Source: Curtobacterium aurantiacum (GTDB lineage: Bacteria > Actinomycetota > Actinomycetes > Actinomycetales > Microbacteriaceae). From it: a DNA stretch of 64,000 bases. Each line of letters starts with the position of its first letter. The first letter of the stretch is position 1. The translations under genes were made by a program, and so were the position numbers. The DNA lies in the NCBI RefSeq assembly GCF_018598555.1, contig NZ_JAHEWN010000013.1, positions 40,884 through 104,883 of the forward strand, given 5' to 3'. The notes under the pieces are model-generated. The model did not search any database. It had not been told where the DNA came from and was given only the letters and a program-made list of their open reading frames with translations. Shown here piece by piece: positions 1 through 8,027 of this stretch.

Positions 1-172
1 CGACTTTCTGCGTGTAGGCGGCCAGGGCGTTGCTCAGGAGCTTCGAGAACCAGTTCCCCGATTTGATGTCGTCTCCGGTGAGGCTCTTCACGAAGTCCTT
101 GAGCTCTTCGCGCTCGTTCTCGACCTCGGCGCGCTCGTCTTCGGTGGCGTCGGTCTGGGCGGACTTCATCAT
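1..172 (-). CDS. Hypothetical protein, N-terminal part (runs off the window)
   Basis: Only the first 57 codons are inside the window, so the function cannot be fixed. The frame opens at an ATG at 172 (a second in-frame ATG follows at once) with an AGGAG ribosome-binding site about 6 nt upstream. The visible peptide is acidic and helical at first (TDATEDERAEVENEREELK), then reads KSLTGDDIKSGNWFSKLL. From memory, this second stretch resembles the N-terminus of EcsC-like actinobacterial proteins, but that is a weak impression. The adjacent vsr gene lies downstream in the opposite sense of reading (the vsr start is at 745, its end at 257), so both are on the minus strand and this gene follows vsr by 84 nt. 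Confidence 0.6.
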   Translation of the reverse strand, partial: MMKSAQTDATEDERAEVENEREELKDFVKSLTGDDIKSGNWFSKLLSNALAAYTQKV

Positions 173-256
173 CGCGGTCTCCTGTTGAGGAATGGGGCTG
201 AGGTGATACCCCAGCCTGGCAATACTGACGCATGCTCGTCCTCCTTGTGTGACGGA

Positions 257-745
257 TCAGCGTGTCGACTCGGCTCCGTGCTCAGGATCCGTGGGCTGCT
301 TCGCTCCGTCTGGTCGCACTGCTCGAACGATTGCGTCCCACCGGTCGAGTTCGTCTTCGACCACCGTGGCTGACGTCACCTCGTCGTCGTGCTCCCAGAA
401 CCGCAAGACACGCCAGCCCTCCGAGACGAGGATCGCCTGGTTCCGAGCATCGCGCTGCCGATTCGCCAGGAGCTTCCGGCGCCACAGCTCGGCATTCGCC
501 TTCGGGAGATGGGCATGCTCCTCGCAGTAGTGCCAGAAGCACCCATCGACGAACACTGCGACCATGGCACGAGGGAACACAAGATCAGGGCGCACACGGC
601 TGCGACCACTCACCTGTCGATCCACGAAGAAGCGGCGCCCACGACGATGGAGTTCCCTGCGTACAGCAAGCTCGGGTGTAGTGTCCCGGCGGCCGAAACG
701 CGCCATGTGCCGTCGGCGTGCGTCATCCGCTTCCCATCGCTCCAC
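257..745 (-). CDS. vsr: Very short patch repair (Vsr-type) DNA mismatch endonuclease
   Basis: Vsr enzymes nick DNA at T:G mismatches formed by deamination of 5-methylcytosine, usually beside the matching cytosine methyltransferase. The 162-residue product has the family length and landmarks: a TTPELAVRRELHRRG helix near residue 22, RPDLVF with the metal-binding Asp near 54, VDGCFWHYC near 67, a conserved NAELWRRKL helix, and GWRVLRFWEHD near 110. The GTG start at 745 has a GAGGA element about 12 nt upstream; an ATG 13 codons in is the alternative. No methyltransferase is visible, though the downstream side leaves the window after one partial gene. The 234 nt upstream (746-979) hold no recognisable gene. 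Confidence 0.88.
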   Translation of the reverse strand: MERWEADDARRRHMARFGRRDTTPELAVRRELHRRGRRFFVDRQVSGRSRVRPDLVFPRAMVAVFVDGCFWHYCEEHAHLPKANAELWRRKLLANRQRDARNQAILVSEGWRVLRFWEHDDEVTSATVVEDELDRWDAIVRAVRPDGAKQPTDPEHGAESTR

Positions 746-979
746 GGCGAAGATCCTCGTTCAAGGCGGAGCAACCCGTGGACAAGATCGTCGAACGGTG
801 GACTACGTCTCCGAAGGGGCGACTGTGGAGGAGCGCTCACGCCCAGGAACGACGCCTGTCCGACACGCCGTGCGCAGTACGCCGTATAGCTTCTCCACGT
901 CGGCGCACTGCAGCTCTGACCCGCAGAACGACGACATCACCATGTGCCTCGAGGCCGACGCATCCTGGAGAGAGGTGAC

Positions 980-1582
980 TTACGCCGTGCGGGTGTCAGC
1001 GGCAGCTGCTGCTTGCACGTACCTGCCGGCGTTGCGGGACTGGCGGAGGAGGAGCGGTGTAAAGACGACGGCTGCGACGAGGAGAGCACTGCAGAAGATT
1101 CGACTGAATACGGCAGAGAAGGGGTCGTCCTCGACGAGGTTCGGGAGCTGTGGCCCGGCGATGCCGAGGTAGAGCAGCAAGAACTGGCCGAGCGCGATCG
1201 GTTGGTAGACGGCGCGGAGGCGTGCGAGGTCGAACGCCCGCCGTGCGAGGTCGGAATCGACTGGCTCGATCGGGGTTTGCTTCGCTATCGCCTGCGAGAG
1301 CGTCTTCCGGCCGGAGCGCGACAGACCTGCGAGGGGCGCCTGCATCTGCGGAGAGAGGCGAAGGCTGGTGGCGAGCAACGAGAATGCTCCGGACAGTCCG
1401 CCGACAGCCGCGGTGCACCCGACGATCAAGAGCGGCCAGCCCCGTCCTGGGCTCACGCGCTCGAGCAGAACCCCGATGATCGCGCCGGCCACGGCTCCGG
1501 CCAGGATGATCCAAGCCGTCCGGCGCCAAGCTCGGCGGGCGATCACCTCCGGCGTCGAGGGCATCTCCGTCACGGCGGTCAT
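980..1582 (-). CDS. Predicted integral membrane protein, paralogue A of a tandem pair
   Basis: Function not recognised. The 200-residue product begins with a short cytoplasmic segment carrying RRAWRRTAW, then shows two closely spaced membrane segments (about 23-40 and 52-72), a soluble middle with SRSGRKTLSQAI, and two further segments (about 130-150 and 163-182). It is clearly related to the protein encoded just upstream (1579-2181): both start with RRAWRRTA, have the same four-segment plan and share a GRK/DRRK..S.AI motif in the middle. The ATG overlaps the upstream stop as ATGA, so the two are probably co-translated and may form a heteromer, which is inference. Confidence 0.72.
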   Translation of the reverse strand: MTAVTEMPSTPEVIARRAWRRTAWIILAGAVAGAIIGVLLERVSPGRGWPLLIVGCTAAVGGLSGAFSLLATSLRLSPQMQAPLAGLSRSGRKTLSQAIAKQTPIEPVDSDLARRAFDLARLRAVYQPIALGQFLLLYLGIAGPQLPNLVEDDPFSAVFSRIFCSALLVAAVVFTPLLLRQSRNAGRYVQAAAAADTRTA

Positions 1583-2181
1583 GCGACAGGTACCGGAGTA
1601 GCGGTGCGGCGTTCGTTCTCGGCTGTGGCGGCTTCCGCGTAGCGCCGAGCTCGGCGGCCTCGGACGACCAGCAACGGCACGAGGAACGCCGTCTCGATGA
1701 CGAAGAGCGCCAGGAAGACCCGGCTGAAGGTCACACCACCGTCGTCGGTGACGGCTCGAGCGAACTGGGGAGTGGCAACCGCCGCGACCAGCATCACACC
1801 GTGCCCAAGCATGATCCCGTTGAACATGGCGGTACCGCGGGCGAGGGTGAGCGCGCGGTGTTGCAGTTCCGGGTCCTCGTTCTCATCGAGCGGGACGCCC
1901 GAGCGGATGGCCTTGCTGATGATCTTGCGACGATCCCGCGCCAGCCCCTCGACAGCCTCGGTCATCGTCGCGGACGCGCGCACACTGGCGGGGAGCAACG
2001 AGAGCATCCCGGCGATGCCGCCCAGCACCATGACGCACGTGAAGATCGCGAGGGTGACGGTCCAACCGTCCTCGCCCCGTGACGTGGCCCAGCCGGAAAC
2101 CGCCCCGGCGATGGCGGCGATCAGCACGACCAGGGCAGTACGACGCCATGCACGCCGGATGATTCGTTCGTCTTCCCCCAC
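1579..2181 (-). CDS. Predicted integral membrane protein, paralogue B of a tandem pair
   Basis: Function not recognised. This 200-residue protein has the same layout as its downstream neighbour: IIRRAWRRTALVVL at the N-terminus, two hairpin membrane segments (about 15-32 and 44-64), a middle soluble domain containing GLARDRRKIISKAI, and two more segments (about 122-142 and 154-172). The GTG start is supported by a TAGGGT -10 box (2188-2193) ending 6 nt before it, so the message is probably leaderless. The last codons overlap the paralogue's start by 4 nt. The pair likely arose by tandem duplication and diverged well below 50% identity by eye. Confidence 0.74.
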   Translation of the reverse strand: MGEDERIIRRAWRRTALVVLIAAIAGAVSGWATSRGEDGWTVTLAIFTCVMVLGGIAGMLSLLPASVRASATMTEAVEGLARDRRKIISKAIRSGVPLDENEDPELQHRALTLARGTAMFNGIMLGHGVMLVAAVATPQFARAVTDDGGVTFSRVFLALFVIETAFLVPLLVVRGRRARRYAEAATAENERRTATPVPVA

Positions 2182-2187
2182 CCGCTC

Positions 2188-2193
2188 ACCCTA
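2188..2193 (-). promoter_or_regulatory. -10 box TAGGGT for the tandem membrane-protein pair (leaderless)
   Basis: TAGGGT on the minus strand is followed by 6 nt and then the GTG at 2181, the spacing expected when transcription starts at or next to the start codon. Confidence 0.5.
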
Positions 2194-2262
2194 CGGTGCG
2201 GGGCTCACCCGTGTTCCGGAGCCGAGCACCTGTCGGGCGCTGGCGGTGCGGCGGAGGTGGGA

Positions 2263-2278
2263 CGGGCCTCCAGGCCGG
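2263..2278. repeat. Dispersed motif CGGGCCTCCAGGCCGG, intergenic copy
   Basis: One of at least a dozen near-copies of CGGGCCTCC(A/C)G seen in the window. The other clear intergenic copies are at 9849-9861, 17890-17905 and 49232-49247. Copies inside unrelated genes occur at 23818, 37605, 43930 and 52973, and reverse-orientation copies at 18808, 28192, 52194 and 61919. Its role is unknown. Confidence 0.55.
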
Positions 2279-2284
2279 ACGCCG

Positions 2285-2764
2285 TCAGGCGACGCCGCGT
2301 CGCGGACGGAAGACGCCCGCGCGGACCAGCCACACGTAGAGCAGGCAGCCGATGCAGACGTCGAAGACGGCGTTGAGGAACGCGGCCACCAGGGCGACCG
2401 CGGCACCGATCGGGGCGGCGTACGGCACGCCGAGCAGCGCGAGGAGCAGAGCGGCCGCGGTCACGAACAGGCCGACCTGCTGGGCGAAGGTCGGGGGTTC
2501 CGGAGCCTCGAGTTCGGCGGGTGGGGCCAGGCGTGGGCGGACGACCCGTCGGAAGAGTGCGCCGTAGGGGTGGCGGCGGATGCCGGCGATGCCTCCGACG
2601 GCGAACAGTACGACGATGACCGCGAGCAGCACGATGCCGGCGATCCACGTCTCGGGGATCAGCGTGAGGACGATCGTCGCGGCGAGGAGCACCGCCGTGA
2701 TGGCGGCGCCGAAGCGTGGGGAGCGCGGGTCGATGCCGCGGTCGCTGTCGTTCGTGGTGGTCAT
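2285..2764 (-). CDS. DUF4395 family membrane protein
   Basis: This 159-residue membrane protein belongs to the DUF4395 family, whose members sit beside thioredoxin-like genes in actinobacteria. It has two N-terminal membrane segments (about 20-58), a soluble linker with RRHPYGALFRRVVRPRL and two C-terminal segments (about 96-146). A CIGC pair (Cys137, Cys140) lies in the last segment. Its ATG overlaps the stop of the thioredoxin gene (ATGA at 2761-2764), so the two are translationally coupled. Membrane transfer of reducing equivalents between the two CxxC sites would be a reasonable hypothesis, but nothing here proves it. Confidence 0.8.
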   Translation of the reverse strand: MTTTNDSDRGIDPRSPRFGAAITAVLLAATIVLTLIPETWIAGIVLLAVIVVLFAVGGIAGIRRHPYGALFRRVVRPRLAPPAELEAPEPPTFAQQVGLFVTAAALLLALLGVPYAAPIGAAVALVAAFLNAVFDVCIGCLLYVWLVRAGVFRPRRGVA

Positions 2765-3240
2765 CGGGACTCCTGGGGGCTGGTGGTGCCTGAAGTGCCT
2801 GTGCTGCCTGTGGTCAAGACGGCGTCGAGGGCTGCGGTGAGCTCGGGTGGGCGGGGCGGTCCTCCGAAGCGGGTGCGAACCGTGCGGTCGGCGTCGAGGA
2901 GCAGGACCGTCGGGGTCTGCATGACGTCGAAGCGGCTCGCGAGTTCGGGGCGCTCCGCGAGGTCGATTTCGATGCGTCGGACGCCCTCGTGTTGACCGGC
3001 GACGGCGTCGAGCTGGCGCCGGGTGGCCGGGCAACGAGCACACGTCGGCGTCGAGAACTGGACGAACGTGGCGGTGGTGCCGTAGTCGGTGTCGAGCGCG
3101 AGGCCGTCTGCGTCCTGGCTCATCGAGGCGGCGGTGCCCGCCGATCGGGCTCGACCGGTCCGGTGGCGGAGCAGGAGACCGAGGACCGTCGCGAGCGCGA
3201 GGACCCCCACGAGCACGGCCACTGCGGTTCCGACGGTCAC
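2761..3240 (-). CDS. Membrane-anchored thioredoxin-like protein
   Basis: The 159-residue product has one N-terminal membrane anchor (about 5-24) followed by a thioredoxin fold. The redox motif is CARC (Cys67-Cys70) in TFVQFSTPTCARCPATRR, followed by the typical cis-proline region MQTPTVLLLD. The active-site intervening residues differ from the thioredoxin CGPC, so the redox potential and partner are uncertain. The Thr/Ser-rich tail looks disordered. The GTG start is preceded by a TACCGT -10 box 6 nt away. It is the first gene of a two-gene unit with DUF4395. Confidence 0.84.
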   Translation of the reverse strand: MTVGTAVAVLVGVLALATVLGLLLRHRTGRARSAGTAASMSQDADGLALDTDYGTTATFVQFSTPTCARCPATRRQLDAVAGQHEGVRRIEIDLAERPELASRFDVMQTPTVLLLDADRTVRTRFGGPPRPPELTAALDAVLTTGSTGTSGTTSPQESR

Positions 3241-3246
3241 ACGGCT

Positions 3247-3252
3247 ACGGTA
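3247..3252 (-). promoter_or_regulatory. -10 box TACCGT for the thioredoxin-DUF4395 unit
   Basis: TACCGT on the minus strand ends 6 nt before the GTG at 3240, fitting a leaderless start. Confidence 0.5.
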
Positions 3253-3331
3253 CGCCCAGCCGACGAACTGCTGTCGAACGTGACCGGACGTGACGCCGAG
3301 GTGTGCGCGTCGCGCCGGGCTTGGCGGGTGC

Positions 3332-4084
3332 TCAGTCCTCGGGAAGCGTGCGGACCCACTGCTCGAACGCGGCGGCGTCGTCGTCGCTGAAGACGGCGGA
3401 AGGTCGCGACTCGTCCTTCGCCGAGTGCAGGAACAGCGCGCCGTCGGCCGTCCCCGGCGTCGCGTCGTCGAGGATGGACGACTTCGCCGCGACGCCCTTC
3501 CTGGTGAGGAAGGTCAGCTGTTCGCCGTTCGTCGATTCTGCGATCGCCGCTTCACCGTCGAAGAACGAGGCGAGCTCCGTCACCAGGAACGCGGTGGCTC
3601 CGTCCTGCGTGGTGAGCGCGACGGCCGGCTTCGTCCGACTCTTGCGGAAGGGGTGCTCGACGGCCGTGGCCGTGACTCCCGAGCCGGTCCAGGGTCGCAC
3701 CTCGGTCAGGGGGAGCCTGGCGGCGACCCGCGCCGCGGGTCGTCTCGGCGGGAGGGCAGCCTGGAACAGCAACGTCCCGATCACGACCGCGAGGAACCAG
3801 GCGTACGGCGAGAACGTCTTCGTCGCGATGAGGACGAGGAAGCCACCGAGGAACCCCGCCGCAACCAGGTTCGGCCACCACCTCGACCCCTGACGCAGGC
3901 CGAGCGGCCACACCACGGCGCCGTACACGAGTCCGACGACCGTGGGGACCCAGAAGGCCGAGGGGTGGATGGCCCCGGCGTGGAAGTGCAGCCAGACGTC
4001 CACCACCGCCATGACGACCGCCATGACGACGAAGAAGACGCGCTGTCCGCGACGGTCCCGCTCGCGAGTGCTCAGTGTGGTCAT
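3332..4084 (-). CDS. Hypothetical membrane protein with C-terminal soluble domain
   Basis: Function not recognised. The ATG at 4084 is chosen over an upstream in-frame start because GGGGGA lies at the right distance before it. The 250-residue product has three or four N-terminal membrane segments (about 16-36, 42-62, 72-115) and then a soluble C-terminal half of about 130 residues beginning near RLPLTEVRPWTGSG. This half contains regular short strands and ends with FEQWVRTLPED. No catalytic motif is visible. It is transcribed away from the DUF1653 gene. Confidence 0.68.
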   Translation of the reverse strand: MTTLSTRERDRRGQRVFFVVMAVVMAVVDVWLHFHAGAIHPSAFWVPTVVGLVYGAVVWPLGLRQGSRWWPNLVAAGFLGGFLVLIATKTFSPYAWFLAVVIGTLLFQAALPPRRPAARVAARLPLTEVRPWTGSGVTATAVEHPFRKSRTKPAVALTTQDGATAFLVTELASFFDGEAAIAESTNGEQLTFLTRKGVAAKSSILDDATPGTADGALFLHSAKDESRPSAVFSDDDAAAFEQWVRTLPED

Positions 4085-4162
4085 GTGGTTCCCCCGTAGT
4101 GCGCGTTCCCCGTCCTGCTCAGTCAAGCAGGACGCGCGGTCATGGTCCCACCGCTCGGGCCG

Positions 4163-4168
4163 TACCCT
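4163..4168 (+). promoter_or_regulatory. -10 box TACCCT for the DUF1653 gene
   Basis: TACCCT ends 7 nt before the GTG at 4176, consistent with a leaderless transcript. This fixes the choice of the GTG start. Confidence 0.5.
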
Positions 4169-4175
4169 CGGTCGC

Positions 4176-4391
4176 GTGACTGACGACGTGACCGCGGGCC
4201 GCTACCGACACTTCAAGGGCAACGACTACGAGGTGGTCCTGGTCGCCCGTGACGTCGAGACCGAGGAGCCGGTGGTCGTGTACCAGGCGCTGTACGGCGA
4301 ACGCGGGCACTGGGTGCGCTCGCTCGCCGACTTCACCGCGCACGTCACGCGCGACGGGTACGACGGGCCGCGGTTCGTACCGATCCGGTGA
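4176..4391 (+). CDS. DUF1653 domain protein
   Basis: A 71-residue protein matching the compact DUF1653 family by its opening GRYRHFKGNDYEVVLVA, the central VVVYQALYGERGHWVRSL and the closing P.F.P sequence. The biochemical role of the family is unknown; it is predicted to be a small beta-rich cytoplasmic protein. The GTG start follows a TACCCT box by 7 nt. It lies 77 nt upstream of the RecB-like nuclease/helicase gene on the same strand, but a separate TAGGCT box at 4433-4438 suggests independent transcription. Confidence 0.82.
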   Translation: MTDDVTAGRYRHFKGNDYEVVLVARDVETEEPVVVYQALYGERGHWVRSLADFTAHVTRDGYDGPRFVPIR

Positions 4392-4432
4392 CCGCCGCGC
4401 GACCCGGACGGTTCGGTGTCAGCGCCCGCCCC

Positions 4433-4438
4433 TAGGCT
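4433..4438 (+). promoter_or_regulatory. -10 box TAGGCT for the RecB-like nuclease/helicase gene
   Basis: TAGGCT lies 30 nt before the ATG at 4469, leaving a short leader that contains the AAGGGGGAG ribosome-binding site. Confidence 0.4.
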
Positions 4439-4468
4439 TTCAGCGCACCGGAGAGCAAGGGGGAGCGC

Positions 4469-7400
4469 ATGCAGATCGGCGTCGACGGGCACGTGCTGCT
4501 CAGCCCGAGTGACCTGAGCACGTGGTCGGCCTGCGAGTGGGCGTTCCTGCGCCGCCTCGACGCCAAGCTCGGTCGCGGGGAAGCCCTGCCGGACGTGCAC
4601 GACGACATGCTCGAGCGCACCGCACGGCTGGGAGACCAGCACGAACTCGACTACCTCGAGATCCTGCGCCAGACCCGCGACGTCGTCGAGTTCGACCGCC
4701 CCGCCCCACCGGACTACGCACACGCCGCAGCCGAAGCACGACAGGCCTTCGCCGACGGTGCCGACGTCCTGTACCAACCGACGTTCCACGCAGCGCCGAC
4801 GGCCGACGCCCCCGGGTTCATCGGCTTCGCGGACTTCATCATCCGCAACGACCGCGGCGAGTACGAGGTCTACGACACCAAGCTCGCTCGGCACGCCAAG
4901 ATCAGCGCCCTGCTGCAGCTCGCCGCCTATGCCGAGCAGATGCAGGCGCACGGCATCCCCACCGGGCAGCAGGTGCACCTGGTGCTCGGCGACCGGACGA
5001 CGACCACACACGACCTCGCCGACATCGCGCCGGTGTACCGCACGCAGCGCGCCGAACTGCAGCGGGTCATCGCCGAGCGCATCGCTGCCGACGAGTCGCT
5101 GCAGTGGGGTGACCCGCGGTACTCCAGCTGCGGGCGCTGTGCGATCTGCTCGACCCAGGTCGCCGAGCACCGCGACCTCGTCCTCGTCGCCGGCATGCGC
5201 CTGGACCAGCGGGCGAAGCTGATCAAGCACGAGGTGCGGACGATCGACGACCTGGCGGTCTGCACCCGGGCAGTACCGGGCTTGTCCCGCGCGACGCAGG
5301 ATCGGCTGGTACGCCAGGCGAGCCTCCAGATCGAGTCGGAAGACGCCCGACGGACAGGCGCCGACGGGCCGGGTCAGCCCGTGAGGCCGCGCTTCGAGGT
5401 CCTCGACGCCCGCGCGCTCGACGCGATCCCGGCGCCCGACCCGGGAGACGTGTTCTTCGACTTCGAGGGCGACCCGCTGCACACCGAGGACGGCGTGCAC
5501 TGGGGACTCGACTACCTGTTCGGCCTGGTCGACGACCACGCCGAGTTCACTGCATTCTGGGCGCACACCATCCGCGACGAACGACAGGCGTTGGTGGACT
5601 TCCTCGCCTTCATCGACGAGCGGCGCGAGCGGTACCCCGGCATGCACATCTACCACTACGCGGCCTACGAGCGGACGCACCTGCTGTCGCTCGCCGCCCG
5701 GCACGGGGTGGGTGAAGAGGCCGTCGATGACCTGCTGCGCGCCGGGGTCCTGGTCGACCTGTACCCGATCGTCCGCAAGGCCCTGGTCGTCGGCAGCCAC
5801 AGCTACTCGATCAAGAAGCTCGAACCGCTGTACATGGGCTCGGACCTGCGCGAGAGCGACGTCACGAACGCCGCGGACAGCATCACCGCCTACGTCGACG
5901 CGATCGAGGAACTCCGGAACGGCGACGCCGCCGAGGGGCAGCGGATGCTCGACCAGGTCGCCGACTACAACGCCTACGACTGCCGCTCGACCCTGCGCCT
6001 GCGCGACTGGCTCCGCTCGCTGCGCGCCGACGACCCCGACGCGGCCGACCCGGCGCTCGAGCTCGAGGTCCCACCGATCCCCGTCGAGCGCGAGCCGAAC
6101 CCGGTGTACGTCGCCCTGGCCGCGCAGCTCGAGGACGTCGACGCCCTCGACCGCACCCCGGACCAGACCGCTTTGGCGCTCGCCGCAGCCGCGATCGACT
6201 ACCACCGCCGCGAGGCCAAGACCTTCTGGCAGGACCACTTCGACCGCCTGCGGAACCCGGTCGACGACTGGGCCGACACCCGCGACGTCCTGGTCGTGGA
6301 GCGTGCGTCCGTCGAGCGCGACTGGGAAACGCTGCCGCGTGCCCGCTCGCAGTCGCGGGAACTCCGGTTGTCGGGGACGCTCGCGCCCGGCTCGCGGCTG
6401 CGGCCTGGAGGCACGCCCCACCTGGTCTACGACGACCCACTTCCGCCATCGGTCGCTATTCCGGGCCCCGGGTCGAAGGGTGCGTCGTCGCGCGCCGTGA
6501 TCGTGGACGTGTGGGACAACGGCGATGCCGTCGAGGTGCTCGTGAAAGAGGGGCTGCCCGTCGGCGGCGAGCCGCACCACGAGTTCCCCGTGGCACTCGC
6601 CCCGTCGGCGCCGCCCCGAGCGAAGCCCCAGCCCGAGGCGATCGCGTGGTGGGGCCAGGCCGTGCTCGACGAGCTGCCGGCGATGCTGCCCGACCCTGCG
6701 CTCGACCTTCTGCGCCGGGTGCCCCCACGTGGCCCGATCGTCCCGGTGCAGGGCGACGACACGGTGTCGGCCGTGGTGTCGACCCTGCTCGGCCTCGACC
6801 GGTCGTACCTGGCGATCCAGGGCCCTCCCGGCACGGGCAAGACCTACGTCGGCTCGAACGTCGTCGCCCGACTCGTTCGCGAGTACGGCTGGCGCGTGGG
6901 GGTCGTCGGGCAGTCGCACGCGACGTCGGAGAACTTCCTGGCCTCGGTGGTCAAGGCCGGCGTCCCCGCGGACCGGGTCGTGAAGGTGCCGAAGTCCGGC
7001 GCGACCGAGGACGAGCTCGACGCCGCAGCCTGGACCCCGGTGAAGAACGGTGCCGCGGTTGCCGCGTTCCTGTCGTCGTGTGAGGCCTCCGGCGCCGGCG
7101 GTGTCGTCGGTGGCACGGCGTGGACGTTCGCGAACGAGTCGACGATCGAGCGTCGATCTCTCGACCTGCTCGTGGTCGACGAGGCCGGACAGTTCTCCCT
7201 CGCTCCGACCATCGCCTCGACGGTCGCCGCGACCCGGCTCCTGCTGCTCGGTGATCCCCAGCAGCTGCCCCAGGTGTCGCAGGGCTCGCACCCGGAGCCC
7301 GTCGACGAGTCCTCGCTGGGCTGGCTCGCCGACGGACAGCACGTCCTGCCGCCCGAGTTCGGGTACTTCCTCGCCCGCACCCGCCGCATGGAGCCCGCGC

Positions 7401-7963
7401 TGACCGAGTCCGTCTCGGCCCTGTCCTACGACGGGCAGCTGGCCTCGATGGTCTCCGGGCGGCACCTCGACGGCATCGACGCCGGGGTGCACCCCGTGCC
7501 GGTCGTGCACACGGGCAACACGACGTCGTCCGCCGAAGAGGCCGCCCGGGTCGTCGCCCTCGTCGGTGACGTGGTCGGCCGCACGTGGACCGACGGTTCC
7601 GACACCCGGGACCTGACCGACGAGGACGTCATCGTGGTCGCGCCGTACAACGCGCAGGGCGCACTGATCCGGCAGGAGCTCGACCGCGCGGGCTTCACCG
7701 GCACCCAGGTCGGCACCGTCGACCTGTTCCAGGGCCGTGAAGCCGTCGTGTCGATCGTCTCCCTGGCGGCGTCGAGTGCGGCCGACATCCCGCGCGGACT
7801 CGACTTCCTGCTCATGCCGAACCGGTTGAACGTGGCGATCTCGCGGGCGAAGTGGGCGGCCTACCTCGTGCACTCGCCGGCGCTGACCACGGGGCTGCCG
7901 CCGTCGATCGCGGGCCTGTCCCTGCTGTCCCGCTTCATCGAGCTCGTCGAGCCGGCTCGCTGA
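4469..7963 (+). CDS. TM0106-type RecB-like nuclease fused to a superfamily 1 helicase
   Basis: The 1,164-residue protein joins three modules. The N-terminal Cas4/RecB-like nuclease has GFADFII, EVYDTKLARHAK and the QLAAYAEQM helix. Cys22 together with Cys221, Cys224 and Cys227 (CGRCAIC) could bind an iron-sulphur cluster as in Cas4 and AddB. A middle RNase H-like segment carries VFFDFEGDPL near 330 and YNAYDCRSTLRLRDW near 505. The C-terminal Upf1-like helicase has Walker A GPPGTGKT (785-792), VVDEAGQ with Asp904-Glu905, GDPQQLP (928-934) and a late NVAISRAK motif. A strong AAGGGGGAG precedes the ATG. The family is expected to process DNA or RNA ends, but its substrate is not established. Confidence 0.9.
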   Translation: MQIGVDGHVLLSPSDLSTWSACEWAFLRRLDAKLGRGEALPDVHDDMLERTARLGDQHELDYLEILRQTRDVVEFDRPAPPDYAHAAAEARQAFADGADVLYQPTFHAAPTADAPGFIGFADFIIRNDRGEYEVYDTKLARHAKISALLQLAAYAEQMQAHGIPTGQQVHLVLGDRTTTTHDLADIAPVYRTQRAELQRVIAERIAADESLQWGDPRYSSCGRCAICSTQVAEHRDLVLVAGMRLDQRAKLIKHEVRTIDDLAVCTRAVPGLSRATQDRLVRQASLQIESEDARRTGADGPGQPVRPRFEVLDARALDAIPAPDPGDVFFDFEGDPLHTEDGVHWGLDYLFGLVDDHAEFTAFWAHTIRDERQALVDFLAFIDERRERYPGMHIYHYAAYERTHLLSLAARHGVGEEAVDDLLRAGVLVDLYPIVRKALVVGSHSYSIKKLEPLYMGSDLRESDVTNAADSITAYVDAIEELRNGDAAEGQRMLDQVADYNAYDCRSTLRLRDWLRSLRADDPDAADPALELEVPPIPVEREPNPVYVALAAQLEDVDALDRTPDQTALALAAAAIDYHRREAKTFWQDHFDRLRNPVDDWADTRDVLVVERASVERDWETLPRARSQSRELRLSGTLAPGSRLRPGGTPHLVYDDPLPPSVAIPGPGSKGASSRAVIVDVWDNGDAVEVLVKEGLPVGGEPHHEFPVALAPSAPPRAKPQPEAIAWWGQAVLDELPAMLPDPALDLLRRVPPRGPIVPVQGDDTVSAVVSTLLGLDRSYLAIQGPPGTGKTYVGSNVVARLVREYGWRVGVVGQSHATSENFLASVVKAGVPADRVVKVPKSGATEDELDAAAWTPVKNGAAVAAFLSSCEASGAGGVVGGTAWTFANESTIERRSLDLLVVDEAGQFSLAPTIASTVAATRLLLLGDPQQLPQVSQGSHPEPVDESSLGWLADGQHVLPPEFGYFLARTRRMEPALTESVSALSYDGQLASMVSGRHLDGIDAGVHPVPVVHTGNTTSSAEEAARVVALVGDVVGRTWTDGSDTRDLTDEDVIVVAPYNAQGALIRQELDRAGFTGTQVGTVDLFQGREAVVSIVSLAASSAADIPRGLDFLLMPNRLNVAISRAKWAAYLVHSPALTTGLPPSIAGLSLLSRFIELVEPAR

Positions 7964-8027
7964 CCGAGTCGGCGCGCCGAGTCTTCTAGGCTGCAGACGG
8001 CCGAGGGGGCCAGGGGAGTGGGGGACG

